Source: Clarkia xantiana subsp. parviflora (Eukaryota > Streptophyta > Magnoliopsida > Myrtales > Onagraceae). Taken from it: 64,000 nt of DNA. The stretch covers positions 22,437,772 through 22,501,771 of the forward strand of contig JAPTYO010000010.1 of the NCBI GenBank assembly GCA_036873135.1, read 5' to 3'. Positions 32,292 to 44,102 of the stretch are shown piece by piece (position 1 is the stretch's first letter; each line of letters starts with the position of its first letter). Made by a program: the position numbers and the translations under genes. A model generated the notes under the pieces. The model ran no database searches. It was not told the origin of the DNA and saw nothing but the letters and a program-made list of their open reading frames with translations.

Positions 32292-34080
32292 GATTCAGAA
32301 AGATGAGTAAGTTTTTCATTTCTACTCTTGGCGTTACATACTGTCCGGACTCTGGTTCTGAGTCTGAGTCGGACTCCTTGGCATCCCACGAATCAGGATC
32401 TGATTCTGGTTCAGACTCTTCCTCTGAGTCGGGGTCTGATTCAGAGTCAGAACACATGCTTCAGACCTTTACCGACAACCAGCAGCGTCGGAAGGAGTAT
32501 CAGAGTTATGTCGAGCTGTCTGGACTCTGCCCTCTTTTAGAAGTCGCGTATCCTTTTGATGTACTTACAGATGTTGTTCGGGGTTCGCCTACCGTGCCCC
32601 TGCTGAGATGGCGGCAGTGTACACTGCCCAGGTGCGGGAAGGGTTTTGCTTCCCTTATTGTCGCGACTTGTTTAGGTTATGTCGTTATTACAGAATCTCT
32701 CCGACAGACCTTGCACCTGCTGGGATAAGATCTTGGATTTTTTTTTTCGCGTGCTGTGTCACCGAGAGTCGTGGAACTACTCGACATTGTTTTTTCGATG
32801 TTTCTTTCAACTCCAGCGTCAAGACGCATCTGGCTTGTCTTCTATAGCCATTCGTTGGCCTTTACTGAGGGAGCGAGGCTTCGCGAGTCTCGGCTTGGGA
32901 GAAGTGAAATGGAATGCTGCGCTTCGGTTTGTGGCAGCTTCTGACCGTTCTGGCAGTCATTGGAGGAATCATTATTTCTTCATTAATGACGTCGGGGTGA
33001 CTTGACCGGTCGCGCATGTCACTCGTACTGATCCCGTGCCCACATACTCTGAGTTTTCTACTTCAGATAAGGAAACTATGAAGTTGATATACCAGAGTCA
33101 CAAGGCGCGCGCCTATCGCCCTGTGTCTCGCGTGTCAGAACGAGACTTGCGTGAAGCTGGGATTTGCGTAACTCCTTCGGGAGGCTCTTTGGTATGTTAT
33201 GAACCTTTGTTACTTCTATCATGTTGTGATGTAGGTTGGTTTCATGGAAAAAGCTCGCGCTTGCAGGCGGGTCTTCCGGGCAATGCTGCTGCCACCGAGC
33301 GGAGTACTCCTCATGTTGCCCCCGCGGCATTCAGAGCTTTGAAGCCTGGCCGAGGGAAGGGATCGCTGGGTAAGCCGCCTTCCGGCAACTTCATTCCTCC
33401 TTATTGACATTGAGTGTTATTGTTCTCATCTTGCTTTTCTCTTATTTGCAGGTCGTTCGCCTAACGTGACAGATCTCGTTGTCACCGTTGATGACACTCC
33501 GTCACGCATAAGGATGAAGAAGTCCGACTTCGAGGTTCGTCCCTCGAGCGATCCAAACGATCCAAGTTTATTCCAGGTGGTGAATCATCGAGAACTCCTT
33601 CCCATGACAAAGGGAAGGACGTTGAGGTTTGGGCTCGAGCATCTGCTATCTTTGCCCCCGAGTCGAGGGACCGAACCTCGGAGGAGGAACTGACTGGAGA
33701 GGGTACGTTGTTCATGATGTTGATCTTCTGTTACAGTTGTGTTGTTTTATTCTTCTTATTTGTCTATCTATGCTCTTTTAGGATTTGCTCCACTCACTGC
33801 ACTTTGTCGCGCTGATTTGGTTCGTCCCCTTGAAGGTGACGTTATGGGATCCGAATGGTTACCCTTTTCCTCTGCTGGTGGGCATCATTTTGTGAAAGAG
33901 TCTTGTTTGGGCACTCCTGAGGTAGGCGTGCGTGTGCTGCACAGGGTTGTTCCTACTGGGGATCGGAGGATTCGACCCAGTGAGCCGGATGATGCGCACG
34001 CATATGCTGAGGGTGCGCTGACTCGTTTCGCACCTGTGAGTGTCATTCTTTACTCTTTTTACAGCTTGTTTGTGTAACTA
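32292..34080 (+). pseudogene. antisense accessory gene of Element 2 (putative gypsy-type transposon domain, PF04195-like)
   Basis: On the strand opposite to the element, in order: an acidic Ser/Asp/Glu repeat (32343-32450); a domain with AEMAAVYTAQVREGFCFP, DLFRLCRYYRISPTDLAP and, after frame changes, HWRNHYFFIN (32605-32995); an exon with ETMKLIYQSHKARAYRPVS and GKSSRLQ (about 33036-33368); a GGTAAG donor at 33369 and TTTGCAG acceptor ending about 33451; an exon with DLVVTVDDTPSRIRM (33452-33700); a GGTACG donor and TTTTAG acceptor (33780); and a further exon. The middle part resembles the plant domain called putative gypsy type transposon, whose function is unknown. Frame changes near 32590, 32660 and 32750, plus stops, indicate decay. 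The same gene survives as a relic in Element 1. Confidence 0.55.
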
Positions 34081-34837
34081 TACTCACGTTGCAGTTTGTT
34101 CCTTGTTGAATGTGGAATTGTGTTTCAGGTTGTTGCTGATGTTGTGAACCTTTGTAGATAACCTTGCTCCCCTTGGTGGGTTGTGCTTTTCTTATTTGGG
34201 CTGTTTCCTTTGAACTCTTTTCCTTTATGCTTGTCGCTTGTCGTTGTGACAATGGACCTGCTATGAATGCTTTGGTTAAGCATGATAACTATTAGTAATA
34301 TTTCATACCTTTGTTATCGTAGTTGTCCATATGGTTTGGACTATAGAGTAGAGTTGAGACTCCTCCTCTGATTGGATGTAGTAATCGTAGTTGTAGTGAT
34401 AGGACGTAAGTTGCTATAGAACGCACGCCCCTCTTGGCTGTTCCAAGGCATGGCGTAATATATAAGTGTGAGATAAATACATGGGTCGTATGCTTTCCGT
34501 ATTTCATGGATAGTAACGCGCAAGACTTTGAACCGGTACTTGCCATTTTTTCATGGGTAGTAATGCGCAAGACATTTACTCGTACGTAGAAGTATCGTCT
34601 CGACGAAGTGAGACGTTAGTTTTTACCGTCTCTTAGTCCACTCTAAGGCGACATTGTGAGAAGACGCTACTTGTTAACTGACTCCCCCCGACTTCCGAAA
34701 TTCGCCTCTACGAAGGAGATTAGTCCCTACTGACTCCTTGATTGCAGAGGGGAAAAGTCCTCTCATCATAAAAGGTACTCGACATAACTCCTTCCCCTTT
34801 ATTTTAAAAGACTAATGACTTATGTCTCTGGGGCAAG
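34081..34837. other. Element 2 interior, blocks shared with Element 1
   Basis: The inverse of about 34440-34490 (CGCCCCTCTTGGCT, CCAAGGCATGGCG) matches Element 1 near 17865-17905. The inverse of about 34625-34660 (GTCGCCTTAGAGTGGA) matches 17480-17505. About 34690-34837 ends in a PPT-like GGGGCAAG and probably belongs to the inverted LTR segment that follows. Confidence 0.5.
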
Positions 34838-35712
34838 TGTTGGGTATGATTCGAGGCAGCCTAGTACGAGTCGACAGAGTAAATGTCGAGTTCTCAAAAG
34901 AACGTATGATCGACCATTCAAGTCTGGAATAAGGAGACAAAGATGAATGGTCGACTACCCTACAAACAGAAGTCGACCTACCAAACAACAAAGGACAAGG
35001 CGAGAAACTCATTCAAGGCTCCCCTTTGTTGAAGTATAAGTTAAGTCGAGGATTAAAGATTCCGTATTAAAGTACGAGTCAAGTAGAGTCGACCATCAGA
35101 TACTTAGAGGAAACCTTCCCTCTTAAGAAAGGACAGGTGGAGACCTGCTCGCCGCCTCTGAGAAGACTTCTTTCTGAAGGAAGGGGCACTAGCTGGCGAC
35201 CTGCTCGCCGCCCTCTATAGCACAAAAACCTTCATCTGAAGAAAGTGGCACCAGCTGGCGACCTGCTCGCCGCCCTCTATACCACGAAAACCTTCCTCTG
35301 AAGAAAGTGGCACCAACTAGCAACCTGCTGGTCATCTAGTGATTTTCGCACCGTCATTCTCAACCAATCAAGTGAAGGCAACCACCACCATAAACAACCA
35401 ATCAAGGCATGGTAGCCGCCTCCTTGAAAAAGTCGGTAAAGATCTCCCTATAAATAGGGGCTCACTTTCATTATTTAAAGTCTAAGATCTATCAATTACT
35501 ATTATTATTCTCTCGATGTCCATTACTGACTTAAGCTTCGGAGTGGAATCAGGGCCATCCCCACCTCTTTTCAGGTCCTCGCCTAGCACAAAGCCACCAA
35601 AGGAAACTAAGTGTCCACGCGACCAAGAAAGATACCTGAGTGAGCTAGCTCCCGGCGAGACTTAGAAGTCCACTACTCGAAGTTCCAAGGCCACGTCATT
35701 TTGATCCCAACG
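34838..35712 (+). repeat. inverted LTR-like segment within Element 2
   Basis: Starts TGTTGGGTATGATTC, contains TATAAATA (35449-35456) and GACTTAAGCTTCGGAG (35530-35545, identical to the Element 1 U5 motif), and ends near ATCCCAACG where ATCCCAACA would be expected. A PPT-like CTCTGGGGCAAG abuts its left end, so it looks like the 3' end of a + strand element of a third related family, inserted into or recombined with Element 2. A clear 5-bp TSD was not found. A partly repeated GGCGACCTGCTCGCCGCC motif lies at about 35150-35280. Confidence 0.55.
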
Positions 35713-38587
35713 GGGAGTATAAGTGAGTAGTGTACCTACGAGAATACATTCATTTTATTAGATTGTTGCGTTGTTTACAAAGTCGCAACTTATTGGATTT
35801 TTTAAATCTCCTTCAAGTAATGCATATAATAAGTAGAGTAAAGGAGCTTGATACGAGGGCTCCTTAGTTATGTAGGAGGTTTCCTCAGGCGTGGAACTTT
35901 TTCAAGTGTCCCTAGCTGCATGTGTTCGTTGATACATCGTTGTCTGCGTTCTCTAGTCGATACGCATCTTTGCTTCCATAGCACGATGCGCATGCATTTA
36001 TGCGATCGCTACTTGGTATTTCTTCCAAGGTAGGATCCGATATATATGAAGAGAATTATGTAAGACGTTGTGTTTCACGATTCGTTCGGCGACTTGTGAC
36101 GACATCGTTCGGAATATATATATATATATGACCAATATTTGGTGTGATTCCTAAATAGGGTCCGATGTTTGAGTAGTATGCTTGACGAGGCGTCGTGAGT
36201 TGTCATTAACTTGGAGGCTTGCTGCGATGATGCAAGTGATATATAAGCGACCGCTACTTGGCTTAGATGCCTAAGTAGGATGTTCGTAAATAGAGAATTC
36301 CAGAGAGCGTTGCATGTAGCCTCTACTTGGTGTTGTCACCTAAGTAGGGCGCATCTTTGATGTGTCTCCTGAATCTGTATGTAACCTATCTCAAATTGCT
36401 TCGCATTAATTCGAGATATATATTGGTTAGAAAATAATATAGAACTCTAAGTCTCCTCATATGGCTCTTTCGCCAACTATGTCGTCCATCTGGACTAGAT
36501 TTTCAATGTGATTAGACTGAACTATTCGATCATCATATCAGGTTCGGCTAGTTCGTTCTGTTCAGCTTGTAATGTCAATATGACTGGATCAGACTATTCG
36601 CGACTAGTCTGTTCCGTTCAGATTGGATTTTGTTTTGACTAGATCAGTATTTTGTGTAGAGATATTACCTCATACTTGGGTTTTATTTCGGCGCCGTTAC
36701 ATGGACCTTTTTTGAGTAGAAGAAATCACCTTTCAAAGGAGATTCTTGGTGTTGCCAAATTGGGGTGAATCCGTATAGGAGATTGAGGTTGTTTTCCTCA
36801 TTTGTGGCTTCCTCTTAGGAATAGTGGTGTCGCATGTTCTCACGACCTTTCACTTCTGATCCCCTCCCCTATAATTAGGTGGGGTGCCAAGCACTTGTTC
36901 GTTTGGTGACCCCCCAAGTCGCTTGGCGGTCACATCATTTTCCTTTGCTCAAGTGTGATGAGTGTCTCTTGTAAGTGGGATATCTTTGAATCTTTATAAG
37001 AGTCGTAGTTCGCAAGGTGCCCCCGTTCTTGCGACGAGTGTTGGGCATTTCCCTTGGTGACTGCCATGTGGCAGCGCCCATACTTGAGGAGGACTTGTAA
37101 ATTCCTTCTCCCTTCTTCCTGCATTTTGATGCAAGTGTATTTGTTGTTGGGATTGAATATGGGTAACGGTTCCCAACTGGACGCGTGTCTTAGACTGGTG
37201 AGTGGTACTGCTACGACTTGCGTCCGGTTTGTGCGTTCTATCGAACAGTGCCAGTTTTCTTGGGGCATTGCCTTACTTAATGTGTTTCTCCTTAGTTTTT
37301 CCTTAGAATAATTTTCGAGTGTTTTCGTGGATAACCTCGAAATTCGTAGTCTCTTTACAAGAGGTAGGTAATACCTCGTGACTCTTCATGGTGTTGTACC
37401 CATATAGTGGTTATGACTTGCCGCTTAACTTCTTTTGAAGTTGTGCTTGTGTCATGGATGTATACATGGTTGAGGAATGTCGAACTGACGGAGTCCCCCG
37501 CTTTTCCTTTTGTTGTTGTCAGAGATAGTGCTTATTTCCAGCGTCTGTTCCGAGTGGCATAATACCCATCTGTATTAGTGTCACCTCCTTCTTATTTGCT
37601 CAGCGAAGGAGTATTTGTAGGTATCGGAGATAGCTCTCTCGCCTTCCCCGCATGATGGTTTTGGCATAGATGTGCGTATAAAGTAGGAGTCAATCTTGAA
37701 TCCTTATTTCCCATGTTCTTAGGTCGACTGGTGTCTGCATTTCACAGTGGTGGTGGGGTTGCCACTTGAATGGTGTCCCCCTCTTGTTTATTACCGCGAT
37801 GCGATGTTAAAAGCCTTTGAGCTCCTTCATAGAGGTGTAATCAGCGCATGCCCCTGGTTGGGGATTGTCGGGCAAATTAAGGATTTTGCGTGGACGCGGC
37901 AGACCGAGTTGTCGTGTCGGAATCGGATGGTGATCATATGTTTCGATTGTTTGTTTCCCTCAATTAGTGGGGTTTGAAAACGTCGTCATTGTTTGCTTCG
38001 TCCGCCATGAGCGGTTTTGTTCACCTCTTGACACCGAGACATGGGGTGTTGCTATGTCTGGCGTTGGTTGTTGCGCGCTTGCTTTCTGTTTGTGGGCAAT
38101 TATTCTTGCAAATCCAGTGTCATTCTAATGCTGAAGCTATTGAAGACCCTTGCAACGGGGAAGAGATCACTGTTTGATTTTTGATATTGTGCCATTTTCC
38201 AGATCTTGGTTTAGGAGTTAAAGATTATCTCTCCCCTTTTAGTGTGGAGCTTATCCTTGAATGTCAAGTATTTAACCACCGCTCCTAAGAGGTGTTGAAG
38301 TTATGTTCCCTGCTTGTGCGTAATCAGAGGTTAAGCTCTTGTATAGCCATGAATTGGGTGCGCTGTAAAGACGTACGCATTTTGGAGATGCGAGCGTTTG
38401 ATAGCTGGTGGTTGGATACAGCTCGTTGAGGTAAGGCGACTAAGAATTTGGCTGACTTTTCGAGTCGAGCGGAGATTTCCAAAGGTCTTGTCTTCCCCCT
38501 ATGTGTTCGCTTTCATTCCTATTTTTCCTTGTCATAAGATAGAAATTTGTAATGTATAGAAATACTTATATGTTTATAACATTGAGT
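35713..38587. other. Element 2 non-coding interior with recurrent hairpins
   Basis: No pol domain was found on either strand. Repeated inverted motifs occur at CTACTTGGTATTTCTTCCAA (about 36009), CTACTTGGCTTAGATGCC (about 36253) and CTACTTGGTGTTGTCACC (about 36330). A block at about 36890-36930 is the inverse of Element 1 near 15990 (CCAAGCGACTTGGGGGGT). ORFs at 35848-36033, 36930-37311 and 37747-38177 have no recognised motif. Confidence 0.5.
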
Positions 38588-39091
38588 TTATAGTAAGGGG
38601 TTACTCCCTGTGTCAGTCATGAGAGCTTCTCGGTTGGAGGTCTCGTCAGCCTTGTGTTGAATATATAGTTGCTTTGTATTGATCACCCATTGGTATGACC
38701 TGCAATTATGAGATTGTATATATATAGTTCTTGCTGCAATGGATACGCTTGCGATAGGCATGATAGCGAGCGTCTGGGGGCTTCGCATTGGTACCCACAC
38801 CATGAGGTCTGGATTACGTCGTCTCGTCAGTGGCTTCGGTTGAAAACAATTTCTGGCGGTAACGATCCCTTCGTCGGGCTGGAGTGACAGCGACGAGTGA
38901 AACTTGTTAGTCGAACGCTGATGGTTGGTGGTAACATGTGTTGCAACGGTGGCGGTGTTAGTGGTTGTTGTTGCGCTTGTTACAAGCGCGGCGGTAAACG
39001 CAGTCGCCACAGCGGCGGTCGCGATGTCAGAGTAGCACAACGTAGCACTCCAGTGTTGGTCTTTGCATGTCTCTTGTGCTGGACGATGCAT
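38588..39091 (-). CDS. unassigned 167-codon ORF next to Element 2 PBS
   Basis: This frame starts about 90 bp inside the PBS on the element's coding strand, the position held by the Gag-like ORF of Element 1. It is Thr/Ala-rich in the first third (TATVATHVTTNHQRS). I see no CCHC or CHHC knuckle, no capsid-like block and no clear similarity to the Element 1 protein. It may be a decayed gag or a chance frame. Confidence 0.25.
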   Translation of the reverse strand: MHRPAQETCKDQHWSATLCYSDIATAAVATAFTAALVTSATTTTNTATVATHVTTNHQRSTNKFHSSLSLQPDEGIVTARNCFQPKPLTRRRNPDLMVWVPMRSPQTLAIMPIASVSIAARTIYIQSHNCRSYQWVINTKQLYIQHKADETSNREALMTDTGSNPLL

Positions 39092-39176
39092 CTCCTCTTG
39101 GGAAGTCTCTATGAGTGCCTACGTTTGTATTGGCCATTTAGCTCTTGGAGGGGACTAATGAATTTTTGTTTGAATC

Positions 39177-39192
39177 TTGCAGACGGCGCCAA
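39177..39192 (-). other. primer binding site of Element 2
   Basis: The minus strand reads TTGGCGCCGTCTGCAA directly after the 5' LTR. The core is the same as in Element 1. Confidence 0.75.
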
Positions 39193-39806
39193 TGTTGGGA
39201 CCTGACTCGCGCGGGTTGTCGGGTCCTTAGAATATTGCGTAGAGGTCTTGTCGGGTCGTCGGAGTTCGCGAGTGTTGTTCGCGCGCGCTCCTCCTAACAC
39301 ATGCAAATGGGGCAATACCGAGACCACAAGGGGGTGGTACTCGATGATCCCTCTCGGATGCCTAAATGAGAAGCGATTCTAGAGAGATAAATCTAGAGAT
39401 AAGTGAGAGCTCCCAAGCCCACTTGAATTCTGAAATAGATGACCAAGGTTCCTATTTATAGGGAACTTTGGACTCGAACCCGTTTTTTAGCGGTCGACCC
39501 CGGTTTAGTAAGAAAACGTGAACCGTAGAGTTTGAGCAAGATTGGCAGTGGGAATACTTGCACATAGTGTAAAACACGTAAGGGTACGCGCGTCGCAGGG
39601 CGACAATCCGGACCACACCGGATTGTGGAGAAAATCCGGACTAGTCCAGATTGTAATGACAATCCAGACGAGTCTCGGTCCGAACGTGTGTATTGCGCGT
39701 TCGGACCGTTCTAACCCGCGGGTAATCATTCGTAAGCCGTTAGTGGGCATGACATGTCGACGAGGCCCGAATGTAAAACGAACCCATATCGGGTGAATAT
39801 CCAGCA
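39193..39806 (-). repeat. Element 2 5' LTR
   Basis: 614 bp, in minus-strand orientation TGCTGGATATTCACC to GGTCCCAACA. It matches 30037-30624 with many substitutions and small indels, and has an extra AATCCGGAC/GTCC-type dyad unit in U3. The right flank TGAGG is the TSD. Confidence 0.88.
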
Positions 39807-40237
39807 TGAGGTGAAACTAACTTTTCTTAATACTTTTGAGGAATGAAGTCAATTGTTTTAAACACAAGTACTTATATAGCGGCTTTAAAATTAGATATGA
39901 GTAAAGTTTATGATAGAGAACAATGCACATTCCTGAAGCAGGTCATGCAGCGTATGAATTTTCTAGCCAGACAGTCATCAATGAAGTACGTGGCCACGAC
40001 TTCTCAATCTGTACTCGTTAGGGTTTTTCAAAAAACCGATTCGATCTGATCGAAATGATCTGAAATCATAATCGTTTGGAACCAGTCTAATCTAGACCGA
40101 TTTCATTTCAAACATATCATGTCTACATGGAGTGAACAAAGAATCGTAAGTATACTTCATTAGAACTGTTTTGTACTAGATCAAAACTGTTTTTAGATTA
40201 GTTTTTAGTTTTGTTTTTTTTTTTAAATTTAATTCAA

Positions 40238-40769
40238 TGGTTAATAACTAAAAAACTGTTCAAGGTTTACCCTATGTTAAAATTAGGTGTCTGAAGTTTG
40301 AAATGTTAAAATGGACTATCCCAAGTTTCATTTTTGTTGAAATTTGGTGTCTCAGTGCGTCTTTTCATCTTCATTCAATCATTTTCATCAACCCACCAAC
40401 TCACTCATAATCCATCACTCTTTACTTTTCACAAAATCGTCAAATTTCACCTAAAAGTTGAACATTAAAAAAAAGTTTATAGAAGAGTGGTGTGTAGCCA
40501 TTTTCCAAGGACAATAGAACGAGATTTACTTGCCCGGATGTGACCAAATTTTTAGGTGACGGTCCCGGCAAGATGACGACAATGGAGTGTGTATGAGAGC
40601 TCGAATTTGACAGGCGGTTTCGTCGGAATTGACTTCTCTAGAGTAATCACACCGAGACACCAAATTTCAACAAAAGTGAAACTTGGGACAGTCCATTTTA
40701 ACATTTCAAACTTCAGACGCCTAATTTTAACATAGGATAAACCTTGGACAGTTTTTTAGTTATTAACCC
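40238..40769. mobile_element. 0.53-kb TIR element (MULE-like), copy 2
   Basis: The left end is TGGTTAATAACTAAAAAACT and the right end is the inverse of GGGTTAATAACTAAAAAACT. Long TIRs of about 130 bp are nearly identical. A perfect 9-bp TSD, TTAATTCAA, lies at 40229-40237 and 40770-40778. The interior (TCATTCAATCATTTT, ACTCACTC, CTTTACTTT) matches copy 1 at 29445. There is no ORF. TSD length and GGGTTAATAAC ends place it with the MULEs at 3839 and 24829. Confidence 0.85.
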
Positions 40770-41869
40770 TTAATTCAAATCATCATAAAAAAATAACTCA
40801 TACCGATTCTGGACCGGACCAGAATTGTTTTGCTAACTAGAGTTCCAAACTTGTTCAGAACCGATTCTAAACATACCAATTTTTTTAACAATAAACTAGT
40901 ACTAAAAATTAAATTGATTATCCGGACTGGACCGGTTTCATGAACAATGTATGTGTATGGCATATAAGTGATTTTACATGAGTAAGGTTTCTGAACCTAT
41001 AAATTAGGGTTTAGAGAAATGTGAACAGACGACAAAAGTGCACATTATTTATTTTGGTTCGTGATTCTGAATGATCCAAAAACATATATAAGATCCCCGC
41101 AGCAAATAATTAATAGTAGTAATTATTAATGCATGTAAAACAACAAGTACGTGACCTGACCTAGCTATATATATCTGATCTTATTTTCACACTCTAAAGT
41201 CAGTCTAATAAACAAAATGTCAGACCAGGAGTGGAACATCTCAATGTAAGCTCTGTTCCAACACCTGACCACTAAATGTCACTCATAAGTGGATCCAATC
41301 TGATATACAGAATCCGGATACAGCCCAGATATCTGTCTAGCATTATTATTATTGTGTGTATTGACAATCTTTATTCTCTTATCTGTGTAATATATGTAAT
41401 ATGATATACTGTTTGAATGCTTCATTTATTATGGATTGAAACCTTGTTCGCGTATCGAGAATGAATGAAAAATATTCACATCCAGGATGATCTGATCAGG
41501 TGTGATCATATATTATTTTAATTAGGGTCTAAGACACTCCGTAGAACAACAATCTTATTTGAGATTTATTTGGTCAAGTTAAAGTCAGCTGTAAATAGAG
41601 TATAATATGAGTATGTAAAGTATGTTTGTCTTACGTTGACTAGAGAATTGAATAATTGATGTAGTATATATAAGTAGGAAATACTTATTTCCTATTAGTT
41701 TAGGATATATGCTTTCACTTATTTACTCTAAACTTGCCGTTAATATCAGAGTCCATATAAGTCTACAAAATCTTCAGATATTCTTTAAAAAAAAATGAGC
41801 TAGTAGTGGCTGCCCTAGGCCGATCCCGTCACGTAATGTTCGGGCTCTCCTGCTCACGGTCTAGGTTTT

Positions 41870-42180
41870 TCCCGACCAGACTTAGTGAACAACAAGCGCA
41901 TGCAATGACCCCGTCAATGTTACCCCATCAGCTGCCTAGTATAGTCAGAAAATTCTTGGATAAGCTTGATGTTTACACTAAGATAATAGTACGATGACAA
42001 GTATCTTTGCTCCCACTATTCTAGGGTTTATTATTAGGGGTTTAAAAAAAATGCAATAAGTGTGAGACACTTGTCGTAATAATATTGATTGGTTTGGTGT
42101 AAACACTAAGCCACCTACACAAGAATTGCCCAGTATAGTCAAGATGTTGGACTGTTAAGCCCAGTTCTACTCGTCTCCTC
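41870..42180 (+). repeat. dispersed repeat, copy 1
   Basis: CAAGCGCATG, TGACCCCGTCAA and CCTAGTATAGTCA blocks at 41895-41955, and again CCCAGTATAGTCAAGATG at 42126, match blocks at 55585-55640 and 55695-55715. The repeat type is not recognised. Confidence 0.4.
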
Positions 42181-43674
42181 ATATGTCTGGCGCGGTATTT
42201 GGGCCAGACAGGACTTGATATTTTTAATTAGGTCACTACGAGGTGACGTCCCCTAAGAAATTTCGAACCTGGAACAACAAAGCAAACCACTTGAGTAAGC
42301 GCTATTGATTACTTGTGTGCTTAATTAGCAGCCTGCTCTGCTCTCCCATTTGTAGAGAATGGTGGGTGTTTTGCCAACATGAAGTACAATCCAATAACAT
42401 TTAGAACACGTTTAATTATTAACCAGAAAACATGAGAAAGAAGGGATTCAAAATAATAAATAAATAAATATTTAACGCAAATAAATGTTAAGAATAACAT
42501 TCAGAAGTCCAATTTTATAAGGAATGACTATTCTTATTAACATTTCTTTGGGAATACTCATTTGTTCTTATTCCTTATTCAATTTACCAAATGTATCGTT
42601 AATCCCGATTAGTGAGCTTCATTAGGCAGCCATAATAATGTGAGAATGAAGTAGGAAATGAATAATATGTTAGGTTGCACATGGGGTGGAAAATAAATAG
42701 TATGTGCTCATCGTCTATAATAGCAATAGCAAGCAAGATAAAAGGAAAAGAAAGAAGGGGAAAGGGGCCCCTGATGTAATTAGGTTTTGGGACCATCAAG
42801 TGAAATCGTGCTTTGTCACATTCATGCCATGCACCTCCTCAACAGACGACAGTGAGAGGACACAACAACCGTAACTCCTTCCCCAACTCATATATATTAT
42901 ATGCATATGCATGTGCACCCGGGATCGATGCATGATTAATGGATTCATGATTTGTGTGTACATACATCTTCGGAAACTCTTTTATATATTTTAACCATTC
43001 CACACATTAATATTATATCTACATCTTAATTAACTAACTTTCTACCACCAGCAACGGTAGTTTGTGGTTGATAGTGTTCTCTTCTATATCTTTTGATTTT
43101 GAAATTTCATATTCGAAACTTTTAGAATGTGTCACCTTTATTTATTTTAAAAATGCAGGTGCCGCCAGGTCCACATACCGCCTCAGGCATATAAAGAGGC
43201 GAGTATAAATTAGCTTAACGGGCCAGCCTACTAACTATATAGTCTGTTTGTGGGGTTATGTTAACTATCCAGTGCATCCGTTGATTGTTCACTTAGTCTG
43301 GTCAAGAAAAATCTTAGGCTGTAAGTAGAAAAAGTCAGAACATTACGTTGCGTGATGAACCTAATGTCATCACTATTAACTTATTTATTTTTATTAAAAA
43401 AATATTTTCTCATAAACTTGAACTTATAGATAGAGACTTCAAAATTCGAACCATCTATACTCGAAATCCTGCAATGGCCTGGGGGTGCATTATAATAATA
43501 TATAAAGTAAAGCTCTATTCTAATGGGCCGTGCGTCAGGAGGCTGTAACCAAAATCCAAAACCTAAGCTGTACGTGACCCAACCCAGTGAAGGCGAGCCC
43601 GAATTCAAAATCTCGAGTTTAAACCTTCCCGAGTTGTGACAGTGGAATTTTATTCACGTCAAATACTTTATTCT

Positions 43675-43772
43675 TTACAGTTTTTTTTCAATGTGAACGT
43701 CAACTATTCTAAGTGTGAAATCATTACAGTTTTTTTTCAATGTGAACGTCAACTATTCTAAGTGTGAAATCA
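43675..43772 (+). repeat. exact 49-bp tandem duplication
   Basis: A unit starting TTACAGTTTTTTTTCAATG and containing GAACGTCAACTATTC occurs twice in a row without differences. Confidence 0.9.
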
Positions 43773-44102
43773 GTAAGTATGTTACTGGAGGAGATGTGCA
43801 TTGTTTTACGAACCGGACTGATGGTCGGGCTGTGAATCAGCCGCACAAGCAGAAATAACATAATGCACAATGAAGACGGTTTGACTAACGAAAACCGAAT
43901 TTGAACAACTTGAACCATACATGCTAACAGTTTTCATTTCAGATAATAAACAAATTCCGGACCGAAACTAAGACTCACAGCACAGGTTCATAAATGAAGA
44001 TTGAACTAATAAATATATATATTTTTTTGTTGGAACCGATCAAACTATATTGAACCGGATTAGATAGGTCGGATCGAGAACCGCCATCTTGTCTGTTTAA
44101 TG

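Larger units (their letters stand above)
30037..39806 (-). mobile_element. Element 2: older pol-less Ty3-like LTR element with antisense gene
   Basis: 9,770 bp on the minus strand. LTRs are at 39193-39806 (5') and 30037-30624 (3'). A perfect 5-bp TSD, TGAGG, lies at 30032-30036 and 39807-39811. The PBS core TTGGCGCCGTC is at 39192-39182 and the PPT at 30647-30625. LTR divergence looks near 10% by eye, so it is much older than Element 1. No gag-pol domains are recognisable on the coding strand. A + strand (antisense) gene with a gypsy-type transposon domain lies at 32292-34080, an arrangement known from Tat-lineage Ty3 elements, and an inverted LTR-like segment lies at 34838-35712. PBS, PPT, U5 module and several interior blocks match Element 1. 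Confidence 0.88.
40779..44094. other. gene-poor spacer
   Basis: No convincing gene. A TATA-like run at 41165-41173 precedes a 10-codon ORF (ATG at 41217, MSDQEWNISM, with a donor-like ATGTAAG at its end) that could be an orphan first exon. About 41870-42180 holds a dispersed repeat also present near 55590-55760. An exact 49-bp tandem duplication lies at 43675-43772. The remainder is AT-rich. Confidence 0.5.

Noticed and set aside
32158..32457. Minus-strand acidic ORF opposite the Ser/Asp repeat
   Set aside because: The repeat codes for acidic residues on both strands. Downstream exon-like segments continue only on the + strand.
40010..40180. hAT-like left end TAGGGTTTTTCAAAAAACCG
   Set aside because: The palindromic start resembles a hAT subterminal motif, but no matching right end or TSD was found around 40.8-41.0 kb.
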